A stretch of DNA of 64,000 nucleotides from an uncultured Oscillospiraceae bacterium. Lineage in GTDB: Bacteria; Bacillota; Clostridia; Oscillospirales; Acutalibacteraceae. The DNA lies in the NCBI GenBank assembly GCA_902492895.1, contig CABUNG010000008.1, positions 1 to 64,000 of the forward strand. The letters are read 5' to 3'. The translations under genes and the position numbers were made by a program. This document shows positions 16,077 to 23,880 of this stretch, one piece after another (the first letter of the stretch is position 1; each line of letters starts with the position of its first letter). The notes below the pieces were generated by a model that worked only from the letters and a program-made list of their open reading frames with translations, made no database searches and was not told the DNA's origin.

Positions 16077-16110
16077 ATTATAGCGGCGCAACTGGTCGGA
16101 TCCTGCCGAA
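16077..16110 (-). promoter_or_regulatory. Candidate Spo0A-dependent promoter of spoIIGA-sigE
   Basis: On the minus strand TATAAT (16082-16077) lies 34 nt before the chosen start and has no good -35 box at 17 bp. A TGNCGAA-type Spo0A box (TGCCGAA, 16104-16110 on the plus strand) lies at the -35 position, and another (TGGCGAA, 16191-16197) further up. Spo0A activates spoIIG in Bacillus in a similar way. Confidence 0.4.
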
Positions 16111-16231
16111 GGAAGAGGGATCCCGCTTTTTTCTTTCCGCCTCCTTTCTAAATCTCGGCGCCGGTTCCTCGTCTTTTTCACGAGGAAATATGGCGAAACT
16201 GTAAACTTCTGTTAAATTTTTAACCAAATAC

Positions 16232-16260
16232 TTGCGTGCCGGATTGGTATACTATACAAT
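16232..16260 (+). promoter_or_regulatory. Promoter of the lemA-TPM operon
   Basis: TTGCGT (16232-16237) and TACAAT (16255-16260) are 17 bp apart and end 39 nt before the lemA start. Confidence 0.6.
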
Positions 16261-16299
16261 ATGGGAAGGATCCTAACAAATTCCTACAGAAAGGTTGAG

Positions 16300-16881
16300 A
16301 TGATTTTGAAAAAAGGCACAATCATTGGGCTCAGTGTATTGGCGGTCGTTGTCGTGCTGGTGATCGGTCTGGTCGGTTGGTGCTTTTCTGCATACAACGG
16401 GCTGGTTGCATTAGACGAAAACGTGCAGGCCAAGGCCTCCAACGTGGACGCCGACCTGACGCGGCGGGCCGACTTGATTCCGAATCTCGTCAGCACGGTC
16501 AAGGGCTACGCCGCTCATGAGGAAGAGGTGCTGACGGCCGTGACTGAGGCGCGCGCCAAGCTGGCGGGCAGCACGACGATGGAGGACAAAATCGAGGCGG
16601 ACAATCAGCTCAGCGCGGCTCTTGGTCAGCTTCGTGTCGTCGTCGAGAATTACCCCGATCTGAAAGCGAGCGAAAATTTCCGCACCTTGCAGGATCAGCT
16701 GGAAGGGACGGAAAACCGCCTGAAGTTCTCCCGTCTGGACTATAACGAGGCTGTGCAGGCGTACAACACCAAGCTGCGCAGCTTCCCCACCTCGATCATC
16801 GCGGGGATGTTCGGATTTGAAAAGGCCACGGGCTTCCAGGCGAGCGAGGGTGCGACGAGCAATCCCACGGTCAGTTTCTGA
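16300..16881 (+). CDS. LemA family membrane-anchored protein
   Basis: This 193-aa protein has one N-terminal membrane helix (GTIIGLSVLAVVVVLVIGLVGW) and the four-helix LemA domain: YNGLVALDENVQAKASNVDADLTRRADLIPNLVSTVKGYA, LRVVVENYPDLKASENF and EGTENRLKFSRLDYNEAVQAYN, ending in FPTSIIAGMFGF. The ATG at 16300 has GAAAGG 5 nt upstream. It precedes a TPM-domain protein by 61 nt, a pairing often seen in bacteria. LemA proteins have no settled function; an envelope role is inferred. Confidence 0.92.
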   Translation: MILKKGTIIGLSVLAVVVVLVIGLVGWCFSAYNGLVALDENVQAKASNVDADLTRRADLIPNLVSTVKGYAAHEEEVLTAVTEARAKLAGSTTMEDKIEADNQLSAALGQLRVVVENYPDLKASENFRTLQDQLEGTENRLKFSRLDYNEAVQAYNTKLRSFPTSIIAGMFGFEKATGFQASEGATSNPTVSF

Positions 16882-16942
16882 TCCGCCCGCGCGATTATGA
16901 GGAGGATGGGCAGCACGCCCGGACATCCGCGAAAGGATGGAC

Positions 16943-17734
16943 ATGGTTATGAAGAAAGTGGCTGCTGCGGTACTGAGTGTGCTGTGGCTCGCCGTTTGGC
17001 TCTGCACCCCGGCCTCCGCAGCCATAAAGTGGAATCCGACCGATCGGTTCTTCGTCAACGATTTCGCCGACGTCATATCGTCGGAGGATGAGGACCGGAT
17101 CTATCAGGCGGGCGTGCAGCTTTATGAAAAGACTAAGGCTCAGGTTGTCGCTGTCACGGTTCCCACTCTCGACGGAATGGATATCAGCGATTTCGGTGTG
17201 CGGCTGGGGCGGCAGTGGGGCGTCGGCGACAAAGAAAAAAACAACGGTGTTCTGCTGATCTTCGCGCTGGAGGAGCGCCGGGTGCGCATCGAAGTCGGTT
17301 ATGGCCTCGAAGGTGCCTTGACAGATGCCAAAACGGGCCGGCTGCTTGATCAGTACGCTCTCCCCCAATTCCGGGAAGATGATTTTTCGAGCGGGATGCA
17401 GCAGACGTACAACGCCTTGATCAATGAGGTCTACATCGAATACAACCTCTCCCCCGAATCCGGATACACACCGGTTCCGGATTCGGACGAGGAAGGCGGC
17501 GGATCCCTGATCGTGGAGATCCTGGTGGTCATGGTGGTGCTGGCCGTCGTCTTTGGGCTCAGCCGGAGCGGGATCTTCCTCTTCCTGGGAGGTCCCCGCG
17601 GCCGCGGAGGACGTGGAGGCGGATTCGGCGGCTTCACGGGCGGTGGATTTGGCGGAGGCGGTTTTGGAGGCGGCGGAGGCTTCAGCGGAGGGGGCGGCAG
17701 CTTCGGAGGCGGAGGCAGTTCCCGCGGATTTTAA
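16943..17734 (+). CDS. TPM-domain (YgcG family) membrane protein with Gly-rich tail
   Basis: This 263-aa protein has a signal peptide (VMKKVAAAVLSVLWLAVWLCTPASA), a TPM domain (residues ~35-160: FFVNDFADVISSEDEDRIYQAG, VVAVTVPTLDGMDISDFGVRLGRQWGVGDKEKNNGVLLIFALEERRVRIEVGYGLEG), one membrane helix (~195-217) and a Gly/Phe-rich tail of repeated GGGFGG. That order is typical of the family paired with LemA. Phosphatase activity has been reported for some TPM domains, but the role here is not known. Of three nearby starts, 16943 has the best distance from GAAAGG. Confidence 0.9.
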   Translation: MVMKKVAAAVLSVLWLAVWLCTPASAAIKWNPTDRFFVNDFADVISSEDEDRIYQAGVQLYEKTKAQVVAVTVPTLDGMDISDFGVRLGRQWGVGDKEKNNGVLLIFALEERRVRIEVGYGLEGALTDAKTGRLLDQYALPQFREDDFSSGMQQTYNALINEVYIEYNLSPESGYTPVPDSDEEGGGSLIVEILVVMVVLAVVFGLSRSGIFLFLGGPRGRGGRGGGFGGFTGGGFGGGGFGGGGGFSGGGGSFGGGGSSRGF

Positions 17735-17822
17735 CGCCGGCTTCCTATCTTGACGCTTCACTTCATGTACCGCCCGCTTGCGGTATGGTAACCGCAGCGG
17801 GAGGGCAAAACGCATAATGACA

Positions 17823-17861
17823 AAGAAACGGCTTGAACGTTTAACGTTCAAGCCGTTTCTT
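17823..17861. terminator. 39-bp near-perfect palindrome, bidirectional terminator
   Basis: Two 19-bp arms (17823-17841 and 17843-17861) are perfect complements around a single central T. It lies between the end of the TPM gene and the convergent MBL hydrolase end, and T-rich ends occur on both strands. Confidence 0.65.
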
Positions 17862-17890
17862 CGATATGTATGGGACAAGAACGCCGGATT

Positions 17891-18787
17891 TTATCGATCC
17901 GTGGATCCGGCGGCCGCAGTTCTCCACAACAGGCGGTTTTCCGAAAAAGAGGCTTCCAAGGCGCCCGCTTCCTCAAGATACGCCAAATAAGAGCGGATGG
18001 TGCTGCCGGCTAGGGCGTACTGCGTCATGTCCAGACAAAGCGCCTGGCGGTCAAAAAAGGCCTTGAGAAGCTCCTCGAACCCCCTGGGCTGTTCGCACAA
18101 TGCCTCTACAATCCGGAGATTGTCCATGAGTTTGGCCCGGTTAACGGAGACGAGGGGCCGGATATCCTGAACAGCGGGGGCATGAGACGGGACGAACAAA
18201 GCGGCCTGCATCCGTTCGACCGCGTCAAGGGTGCCGAGATAGGCTCGCACGTCGTAGAGATAGGCGATCGGGTATTTATCGAGAGTCGCCTCCCCGGTCA
18301 GGCTGTCCGCGAGAAAAACCACATCGTCGGGGGTCCGGAAACCGGTCATGGCAAAACTGTGCCCGGGCAGCGGTACCGGAACCATCCCGCCGGGGAGCGG
18401 ATCCGGGAAGGGCGCCGCATCGCTTTCCGCCGCAAGCAGGAATTTGGTGCGCAGTGCCCGGGGTGGGCAGCCTCCATACAAAAAAGCGGGTTCCAGGATG
18501 GGATCACGGGTAAACGCCGCTTCCAGTCCGGCCGCATAGACCGGACAGCCGGTTTTCTCCTGGATGGTCCGGCAGCCGCCGATATGATCGGCGTGGGAAT
18601 GTGTGCACAAAATGGCGGACACGGTCCATCCGTTTTCCTGGCAGTGGCGCAGTACCTTTTTGGCTGCCGTTTTGTCGCTTCCGCTGTCAATGAGCAGAAC
18701 GTCCTTGTCCGCCAGAAGAACCAGTCCCACTTTGGACGGGCAATCCATATAATAGGTCCGGGCGCCGGCCCTAATCAGTTCATACAT
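17891..18787 (-). CDS. Metallo-beta-lactamase fold hydrolase
   Basis: This 298-aa protein has the MBL zinc motif THSHADHIGG (~residue 63), then PLPGHSFAMTGF (His) and FLADSL (Asp), all as needed for a di-zinc site. The C-terminal part (~210-290) looks like a small helical domain, with RSYLAYLEEAGALE resembling a winged helix often found in such hydrolases. It begins 9 nt after the hisE stop, so it is part of the histidine transcript by position. Nothing in it points to histidine synthesis. Glyoxalase-like or other thioester/lactone hydrolysis is possible. Confidence 0.85.
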   Translation of the reverse strand: MYELIRAGARTYYMDCPSKVGLVLLADKDVLLIDSGSDKTAAKKVLRHCQENGWTVSAILCTHSHADHIGGCRTIQEKTGCPVYAAGLEAAFTRDPILEPAFLYGGCPPRALRTKFLLAAESDAAPFPDPLPGGMVPVPLPGHSFAMTGFRTPDDVVFLADSLTGEATLDKYPIAYLYDVRAYLGTLDAVERMQAALFVPSHAPAVQDIRPLVSVNRAKLMDNLRIVEALCEQPRGFEELLKAFFDRQALCLDMTQYALAGSTIRSYLAYLEEAGALEASFSENRLLWRTAAAGSTDR

Positions 18788-18796
18788 AGCCCGCCC

Positions 18797-19123
18797 TCAG
18801 CTGTTTTTGTCAACGGTTTTCATCTTTTTCAAATTGCCGGATTTGCCGTGCCGCTCATCGAGCAGTGACCCGATATCCTCCGGCCGAATCCCCTGTTCCG
18901 CCATCAGCACCAGAAGATGATAGGTCAAATCGGCGATTTCACCGATCGTCTCTGCGTTCCGGCCGTTTTTCGCGGCTATGATGACTTCCGCGCTCTCCTC
19001 CCCCACTTTTTTGAGCATCTTATCGATCCCCTGATCGAACAGATACCGGGTGTAGGAATTGTCGGAAGGGTGATCACGGCGGTCGAGAATCGTATCGTAA
19101 AGGGTGCGGATCGTATCATTCAT
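18797..19123 (-). CDS. hisE: Phosphoribosyl-ATP pyrophosphatase
   Basis: HisE carries out the second step of histidine synthesis, removing pyrophosphate from phosphoribosyl-ATP. The 108-aa protein has the all-alpha MazG-like pattern SYTRYLFDQGIDKMLKKVGEESAEVIIAAKN and EIADLTYHLLVLM, with the Glu/Asp metal ligands. The ATG at 19123 follows GGAGGAAA and overlaps the end of hisA-hisI by 8 bp. In many bacteria hisE is fused to hisI; here it is separate while hisI is fused to hisA. Confidence 0.94.
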   Translation of the reverse strand: MNDTIRTLYDTILDRRDHPSDNSYTRYLFDQGIDKMLKKVGEESAEVIIAAKNGRNAETIGEIADLTYHLLVLMAEQGIRPEDIGSLLDERHGKSGNLKKMKTVDKNS

Positions 19124-20174
19124 GGTCGTTTTCCTCCAAAATCGTATCAAAGAAGCAGCTGTGCGCCCCTGTGTGGCAGGCGGCGTCGGTCTGATTCACC
19201 CGGATGAGCAGCGTATCGCTGTCGCAGTCTCCACTCATGGAGACGACCCGCTGCACATGGCCGCTGGTCGCGCCTTTGTTCCAGTATTCCCGGCGGGAAC
19301 GGCTCCAGAACCAGGTGGTGCCGGTATCGACAGTGCGCTGCAGGGATCCCAGGTTCATATACGCGAGCATCAACACCTCGCCGGTCGAGGCTTCCTGCAC
19401 AATGGCCGGGATCAGGGGCGTTTTTTCAAAAAAGCGTTCCAGATGGAGCCGGTCGGACGGATAGGCAGCCGTTTGGATCGCTTCCGCCAGATCCAATGTG
19501 CCGCTGTACAGCGATTTGCCGCAGATAGCGCCGTACAGGCGCCGGTCCCGCAGCTGCTCGATATCCCGCCGTTCCCGGATACCGCCCGAAGCGATCACGC
19601 TGCAGGAGACCGTCCGGTCCAGGGCTTCGAGCTGTTCCAGATTGGGTCCCGACAGGGTGCCGTCTTTGGAGATATCGGTAAAAATGATCGTCCGCACCCC
19701 GATGTCCTCCATCCGGCGGGCGAGTTCCAGATAGGATACCTGCGAGACTTCCAGCCATCCCTCGGCGGCCACCAGCCCCTTCACCGCGTCGATGCCGACC
19801 GCAATCCGGTCCCCGTAAAGCTTTACCGCTTGCCGGACAAACTCCGGATCCTTGAGGGCGGCGGAACCGAGGATACAGCGGGAAATCCCGCCCGAAAGAT
19901 AGTATTCGAGGGTGTCCAGAGACCGGATCCCGCCGCCGAGCTCCACCTTCAGCCCGCTTTCAGACGCGACAGCCAGGAAGATATCGGCATTCACGCGGTT
20001 GCCTGTCCGGGCGCCGTCGAGGTCCACCATATGGATCCACTCGGCACCCGCCCGGCGAAAGGACGCGGCCGTTTCCAGAGGATCGTCGGCCACGGTGTGA
20101 GCCGTACCGAAGTCCCCCTTCACAAGGCGGACGCATTGGCGGTTTTGGATATCGATAGCCGGTAATATGATCAT
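19116..20174 (-). CDS. HisA-HisI fusion: ProFAR isomerase plus phosphoribosyl-AMP cyclohydrolase
   Basis: The 352-aa protein joins two histidine enzymes. Residues 1-~240 are HisA, the (beta/alpha)8 isomerase: LPAIDIQNRQCVRLVKGDF, KVELGGGIRS, FTDISKDGTLSGPN and VIASGGI, with both catalytic Asp residues. Residues ~245-350 are HisI: TGEVLMLAYMN, TTWFWSRSRREYWNKGATSGH, and the zinc/metal cysteines in SGDCDSD, AACHTGAHSCF. The joint at ~PSDRLHLERFFEKTPLI is short and in frame, with no stop. The usual HisI fusion partner is HisE, so a HisA-HisI chimera is unusual. The enzymes catalyse steps 3 and 4. Confidence 0.93.
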   Translation of the reverse strand: MIILPAIDIQNRQCVRLVKGDFGTAHTVADDPLETAASFRRAGAEWIHMVDLDGARTGNRVNADIFLAVASESGLKVELGGGIRSLDTLEYYLSGGISRCILGSAALKDPEFVRQAVKLYGDRIAVGIDAVKGLVAAEGWLEVSQVSYLELARRMEDIGVRTIIFTDISKDGTLSGPNLEQLEALDRTVSCSVIASGGIRERRDIEQLRDRRLYGAICGKSLYSGTLDLAEAIQTAAYPSDRLHLERFFEKTPLIPAIVQEASTGEVLMLAYMNLGSLQRTVDTGTTWFWSRSRREYWNKGATSGHVQRVVSMSGDCDSDTLLIRVNQTDAACHTGAHSCFFDTILEENDHE

Positions 20175-20210
20175 GGGATTCCATCCTTTTTCTGCAGGTT
20201 GACACGGAGA

Positions 20211-20786
20211 TCAATCGAGAGATCCCTTGGTAGAGAGAGTCCCCTCCGCGGGCGTCACCGCTTCTTTGAGAGCATGGGCGGCGGCTTTATAGAGCGCCTC
20301 GGCCATATGATGGGAATTCTGGCCATAGAGCATCTTTAAGTGGAGCGTGATTCCGGCATTTTGAGCCAACGCCCGGAAAAATTCCCCGGTCAGACAGGAA
20401 TCGTAATCCCCGATCCGCTCTTCCGGAAAACGGGCATCGAACACCAGAAACGGACGGCCGCTGACATCCACCGAGGCTAAAGCGAGGGATTCATCCATGG
20501 GAATCAGAAACGACCCATACCGCCGGATCCCGCCCTTATCTCCAAGAGCCTCGGCCAGCGCCTTACCCAGCACGATCCCGGTATCTTCGACGGTGTGATG
20601 GCCGTCTACATGCAGATCGCCTTCGGCCTTGAGGGTCAGCCCGAACCCCGCGTGCACGGCCAAGGCCTCCAGCATATGATCGAAAAAGCCGATGCCGGTC
20701 GAAATCTCCACCGCGCCGCCGTCCAAATTCAGGGCGGCGGAAATCACGGTTTCTTTTGTACGGCGGTCACAGGTGCCGATACGCAT
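20211..20786 (-). CDS. hisB: Imidazoleglycerol-phosphate dehydratase
   Basis: HisB removes water from imidazole glycerol phosphate. The 191-aa monofunctional form has GIGFFDHMLEALAVHAGFGL, DLHVDGHHTVEDTGIVLG, SGRPFLVFDA and GQNSHHMAEALYKAAAHALKEA, which carry the Mn-binding His/Glu sets. There is no fused phosphatase domain, so histidinol-phosphate phosphatase must come from elsewhere. It lies between hisC and hisA; in most operons hisH would stand right after it, and there are only 36 nt here. Confidence 0.96.
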   Translation of the reverse strand: MRIGTCDRRTKETVISAALNLDGGAVEISTGIGFFDHMLEALAVHAGFGLTLKAEGDLHVDGHHTVEDTGIVLGKALAEALGDKGGIRRYGSFLIPMDESLALASVDVSGRPFLVFDARFPEERIGDYDSCLTGEFFRALAQNAGITLHLKMLYGQNSHHMAEALYKAAAHALKEAVTPAEGTLSTKGSLD

Positions 20787-20821
20787 GGTATGATGCCTCC
20801 TTTGTGTAAGGGTATATTCCT

Positions 20822-21886
20822 TTACTGGATATCCTCATGGGTCAGCAGGAACCGCATCACGGCCAGCAGTTCCTCGTTTTCCGCCTGGGTTCCGGCCGTA
20901 ATCCGCAGATGGCCCTCACCAAACCGGCGGATGAGAATGCCGCGGTCCAGCAGCAGCGCATAGATCCGTTTGGCGTCCGCCAGACGGAGATAGACAAAAT
21001 TGGTACAGCTGTCGTATACCCGGTCGATCAAGCCGTCCGCCTGGAGTTTCCGAAAGCCCTCCAGCAGCATGTTCCGCGATTCGATGAGCAGGCCGCGGTA
21101 GACATCCCGATAGACAGGGTTGGCGAGCACAACGTTCGCCATAGCCTGCGTGACCGCGTTGACGTTATAGGGCGACTTGGCCGCCCGCAGCACGGCCGTT
21201 ATCTGCGGATTGGCCACAGCGAAACCAAGCCGAAGCGCCGCCATGCCGAGCATTTTGGAACAGGTGCGCAGGATGATGAGATTGTCGTGACAGGCCACTT
21301 CATCGAGCAGGGACTGATCCCAGAAATCCATATACGCCTCGTCCAGCACCACCAAGGCGTCGGTGCCGCCGAGAATCCGGCGCACCTCTTCCCTCCCCAG
21401 GCCCACCGAAGTTGGATTGCAGGGATTGGAGAAAATCAGCAGGCGGACGGATTCCCGTTTTACAGTCTCCAATACACGTTCCACCGGGATACGCAGATCC
21501 TCCCCTTTCTCCAGCGTGATGCAGGGAGTTTCGGTAATGGAGGTGTAAAAGCGATACATCGAAAAATCGGGCGACAAGGTCAATACCTTTTCACCTTTTT
21601 GCAGAAACACCGACAGAATAATGGAGATCAACTCGTCTGAGCCATTCCCCGCCGTTACCAATTCGGGCTTTACGCCGTAAGCACGGGCAAAAGAAGCGCA
21701 GACTTCACGGGCCAGAGGGTCGGGATACCGGTTGAGTGCCGTCTCCGCAGCCGCCTGTGCCATGGCAATCCGATCCTGCTCCGTCGGGAGGAGGAAGGAT
21801 TCATTCGCGTCCATCCGCACCCGGTAAACCCCTTCCGAGGGATCATAAGATGTCAAGGCTTTGGCCTTTTCACAAAAGGTATACAT
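20822..21886 (-). CDS. hisC: Histidinol-phosphate aminotransferase
   Basis: HisC moves an amino group from glutamate to imidazole acetol phosphate using PLP. The 354-aa protein has VRMDANESFLLPT, TAGNGSDELISIILSVF, FSNPCNPTSVGLGRE, VVLDEAYMDF, and the PLP lysine in LRTCSKMLGMAALRLGFA (~residue 222). The ATG at 21886 follows AGAAGGAGA; the frame open 28 codons upstream overlaps the end of hisD and is not used. hisD lies 25 nt upstream. Confidence 0.95.
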   Translation of the reverse strand: MYTFCEKAKALTSYDPSEGVYRVRMDANESFLLPTEQDRIAMAQAAAETALNRYPDPLAREVCASFARAYGVKPELVTAGNGSDELISIILSVFLQKGEKVLTLSPDFSMYRFYTSITETPCITLEKGEDLRIPVERVLETVKRESVRLLIFSNPCNPTSVGLGREEVRRILGGTDALVVLDEAYMDFWDQSLLDEVACHDNLIILRTCSKMLGMAALRLGFAVANPQITAVLRAAKSPYNVNAVTQAMANVVLANPVYRDVYRGLLIESRNMLLEGFRKLQADGLIDRVYDSCTNFVYLRLADAKRIYALLLDRGILIRRFGEGHLRITAGTQAENEELLAVMRFLLTHEDIQ

Positions 21887-21911
21887 ACGATTCTCCTTCT
21901 CCGCTGCGGAT

Positions 21912-23201
21912 TCACTCAAACCGGACGGCAACCGCATGGGCGTGTGCATCCAGACCTTCCGCATGGGCAATGGACAGGATATCGTCCCGGGCCGCCTCTA
22001 AAGCGGAGCGGTTATAGGCAATAAAGCTCGATTTTTTGATAAAGCTGTCCACCGACAAGGGGGAGAAAAACCGGGCGGTTCCACTGGTGGGCAGAACGTG
22101 GTTGGGCCCCGCGTAATAATCGCCCAGGGGTTCGGGCGAATATTTCCCGAGAAATACCGAACCAGCATTGTCCAGACGGCCCACGTAGCCCATGGGGTCC
22201 TCGCACATCACCTCGAGGTGCTCAGGCGCCAGGCGGTTGGCAAAAGCAACCGCCTCGTCCATATCCCGGCAGACGATGACGGCGCCGTAATCGGCCAGGG
22301 AACGGCGGATGATCTCCTGCCGCGGCAGTTCCTGCACCTGCTTTTCCAGTTCAGCCAGAGTGCGTTCAGCAATCTCTAGGGAATCGGTCAGTAGAATGGA
22401 GGAGGCGAGCACATCGTGCTCCGCCTGTGACATGAGGTCAGCGGCGAGATACCGGGGATCGGCAGAGGCATCCGCCAGAACCAGGATCTCACTCGGACCC
22501 GCCACCATGTCGATGTCCACCTGCCCGTATACCAGCCGCTTGGCCGTGGCGACATAGATATTTCCGGGGCCGACGATCTTGTCCACCCGGGGAATCGAAT
22601 CCGTGCCGTATGCCAGGGCGGCGACCGCCTGGGCTCCGCCGCAGAGATAGACCGCGTCCACTCCCGCGATGGCCGCCGCGGCCATGACGTCCGGATTGAA
22701 GGCGCCGTTTTTGGGAGGCGGCGTCACCATGATGATCTCCTTGACTCCCGCAATGCGGGCCGGAATCGCATTCATCAGCACCGAAGAGGGATACGCCGCC
22801 GTGCCGCCCGGCACATAGATGCCGACGCGGTCCAGACCACGGATCCGCTGGCCCACGATGGTGCCGTCCGGACGGGTATCCAGCCAGCTCTGCTGCAGCT
22901 GGCGGCGATGAAAGTCCGCGATATTGGCAGCCGCGCGTTCGAGCGCGGCGTATACGGCCGGATCACAGGCGGAAGCCATCTCCGCCAGCCGCTCCCGGCC
23001 GATCGGTTCGAGAACCGGGTCCACTCCATCGAATTGCCGCGTGTAGTCCCGCAGGGCGTCGTCTCCGCGGGTGCGTACGGCGTCCAGTATAGCCGAAACG
23101 GCAGCGGTGACTTTCCGGTCCACTTCCCCGCTGCGGGACGTCAGCTGATCCAGCAGGACGAATTCCGCCTTGCCGTCGGCTCTTACCAGTGGCATTATCA
23201 T
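21912..23201 (-). CDS. hisD: Histidinol dehydrogenase
   Basis: HisD oxidises histidinol to histidine in two NAD-linked steps. The 429-aa protein has VYLCGGAQAVAALAYGTDSIP, VDKIVGPGNIYVATAKRLV, DMVAGPSEILVLAD, and the zinc/catalytic region SQAEHDVLAS. Near the end HVLPTSGTARFFSPLSVDSFIKK is typical of the family. AGGAGGTAGG precedes the ATG at 23201. hisG lies 30 nt upstream. Confidence 0.96.
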   Translation of the reverse strand: MIMPLVRADGKAEFVLLDQLTSRSGEVDRKVTAAVSAILDAVRTRGDDALRDYTRQFDGVDPVLEPIGRERLAEMASACDPAVYAALERAAANIADFHRRQLQQSWLDTRPDGTIVGQRIRGLDRVGIYVPGGTAAYPSSVLMNAIPARIAGVKEIIMVTPPPKNGAFNPDVMAAAAIAGVDAVYLCGGAQAVAALAYGTDSIPRVDKIVGPGNIYVATAKRLVYGQVDIDMVAGPSEILVLADASADPRYLAADLMSQAEHDVLASSILLTDSLEIAERTLAELEKQVQELPRQEIIRRSLADYGAVIVCRDMDEAVAFANRLAPEHLEVMCEDPMGYVGRLDNAGSVFLGKYSPEPLGDYYAGPNHVLPTSGTARFFSPLSVDSFIKKSSFIAYNRSALEAARDDILSIAHAEGLDAHAHAVAVRFE

Positions 23202-23231
23202 GTAACCTACCTCCTATAAAAACCCGCGGCG

Positions 23232-23861
23232 TCAGCGCTCGAGAGCGCTGGCCATCCGGGCGACCAGATCTTCGATTTCAGCCTTGCGCAGCTTCATACA
23301 GGCCATATTGACGATCAAGCGGGCGGAAATCGGCATCACGTCCTCCACCACTTCGAGCCCGTTTTCCTTGAGCGTGGAGCCGGTTTCAACGATATCCACG
23401 ATCCCGTCCGCCAAACCGAGCAGCGGCGCCAGCTCGACGGATCCCTCGATCTTGATGATCCGCACGTCCAGTCCCTTCCGGCCGAAATACGCCCGGGCGA
23501 CGTTCGGATATTTGGACGCGATGGTCTTGACGTGATAGCCGTCGAAGAAAGGGATTCCCTTCGGAGCGGCCAGGGCAAACCGGCACCGGCCGAAACCCAG
23601 ATCCAGCACCTCGTAAAAGCTGCCGCCGCTCTCGGCGATGGTGTCCTTCCCCACGACCCCGAGGTCACAGACGCCGTGTTCCACATACGTGATCACGTCG
23701 GCTGCCTTGGCGAGTACCACTTCCAGATTGTCACCGACCGGCAGAATCAGCCGCCGGCCCTTATCCTTCACAGCGTTCGTGTCGCATCCCATGCGGTCGA
23801 AAAGCGCTACCGTATCCTTTTCCAGGCGCCCTTTGGTCAGTGCCATACGTATCGGTCTCAT
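23232..23861 (-). CDS. hisG: ATP phosphoribosyltransferase, short catalytic form
   Basis: HisG opens the pathway by joining ATP and PRPP. At 209 aa it is the short form, which lacks the regulatory ACT domain and needs HisZ; hisZ is the next gene upstream. It has RMALTKGRLEKDTVALF, CDLGVVGKDTIAESG, VATKYPN-like ASKYPNVARAYF, and the PRPP loop GIVDIVETGSTLKENGLEVVE. The ATG at 23861 has AAGGAG 7 nt upstream. Confidence 0.95.
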   Translation of the reverse strand: MRPIRMALTKGRLEKDTVALFDRMGCDTNAVKDKGRRLILPVGDNLEVVLAKAADVITYVEHGVCDLGVVGKDTIAESGGSFYEVLDLGFGRCRFALAAPKGIPFFDGYHVKTIASKYPNVARAYFGRKGLDVRIIKIEGSVELAPLLGLADGIVDIVETGSTLKENGLEVVEDVMPISARLIVNMACMKLRKAEIEDLVARMASALER

Positions 23862-23880
23862 GTCCATTCTCCTTCTCTGT

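Noticed and set aside
14382..16181. One minus-strand open frame of ~600 codons covering sigE and the region upstream of it.
   Set aside because: Only the last ~242 codons are SigE. The rest is a shadow frame of spoIIGA, which has clear protein motifs and its own ribosome site.
16165..16187. Terminator between spoIIGA and lemA promoters (TTCCTCGT/ACGAGGAA hairpin).
   Set aside because: It has no T run on either strand and lies between divergent genes, where no transcript should end.
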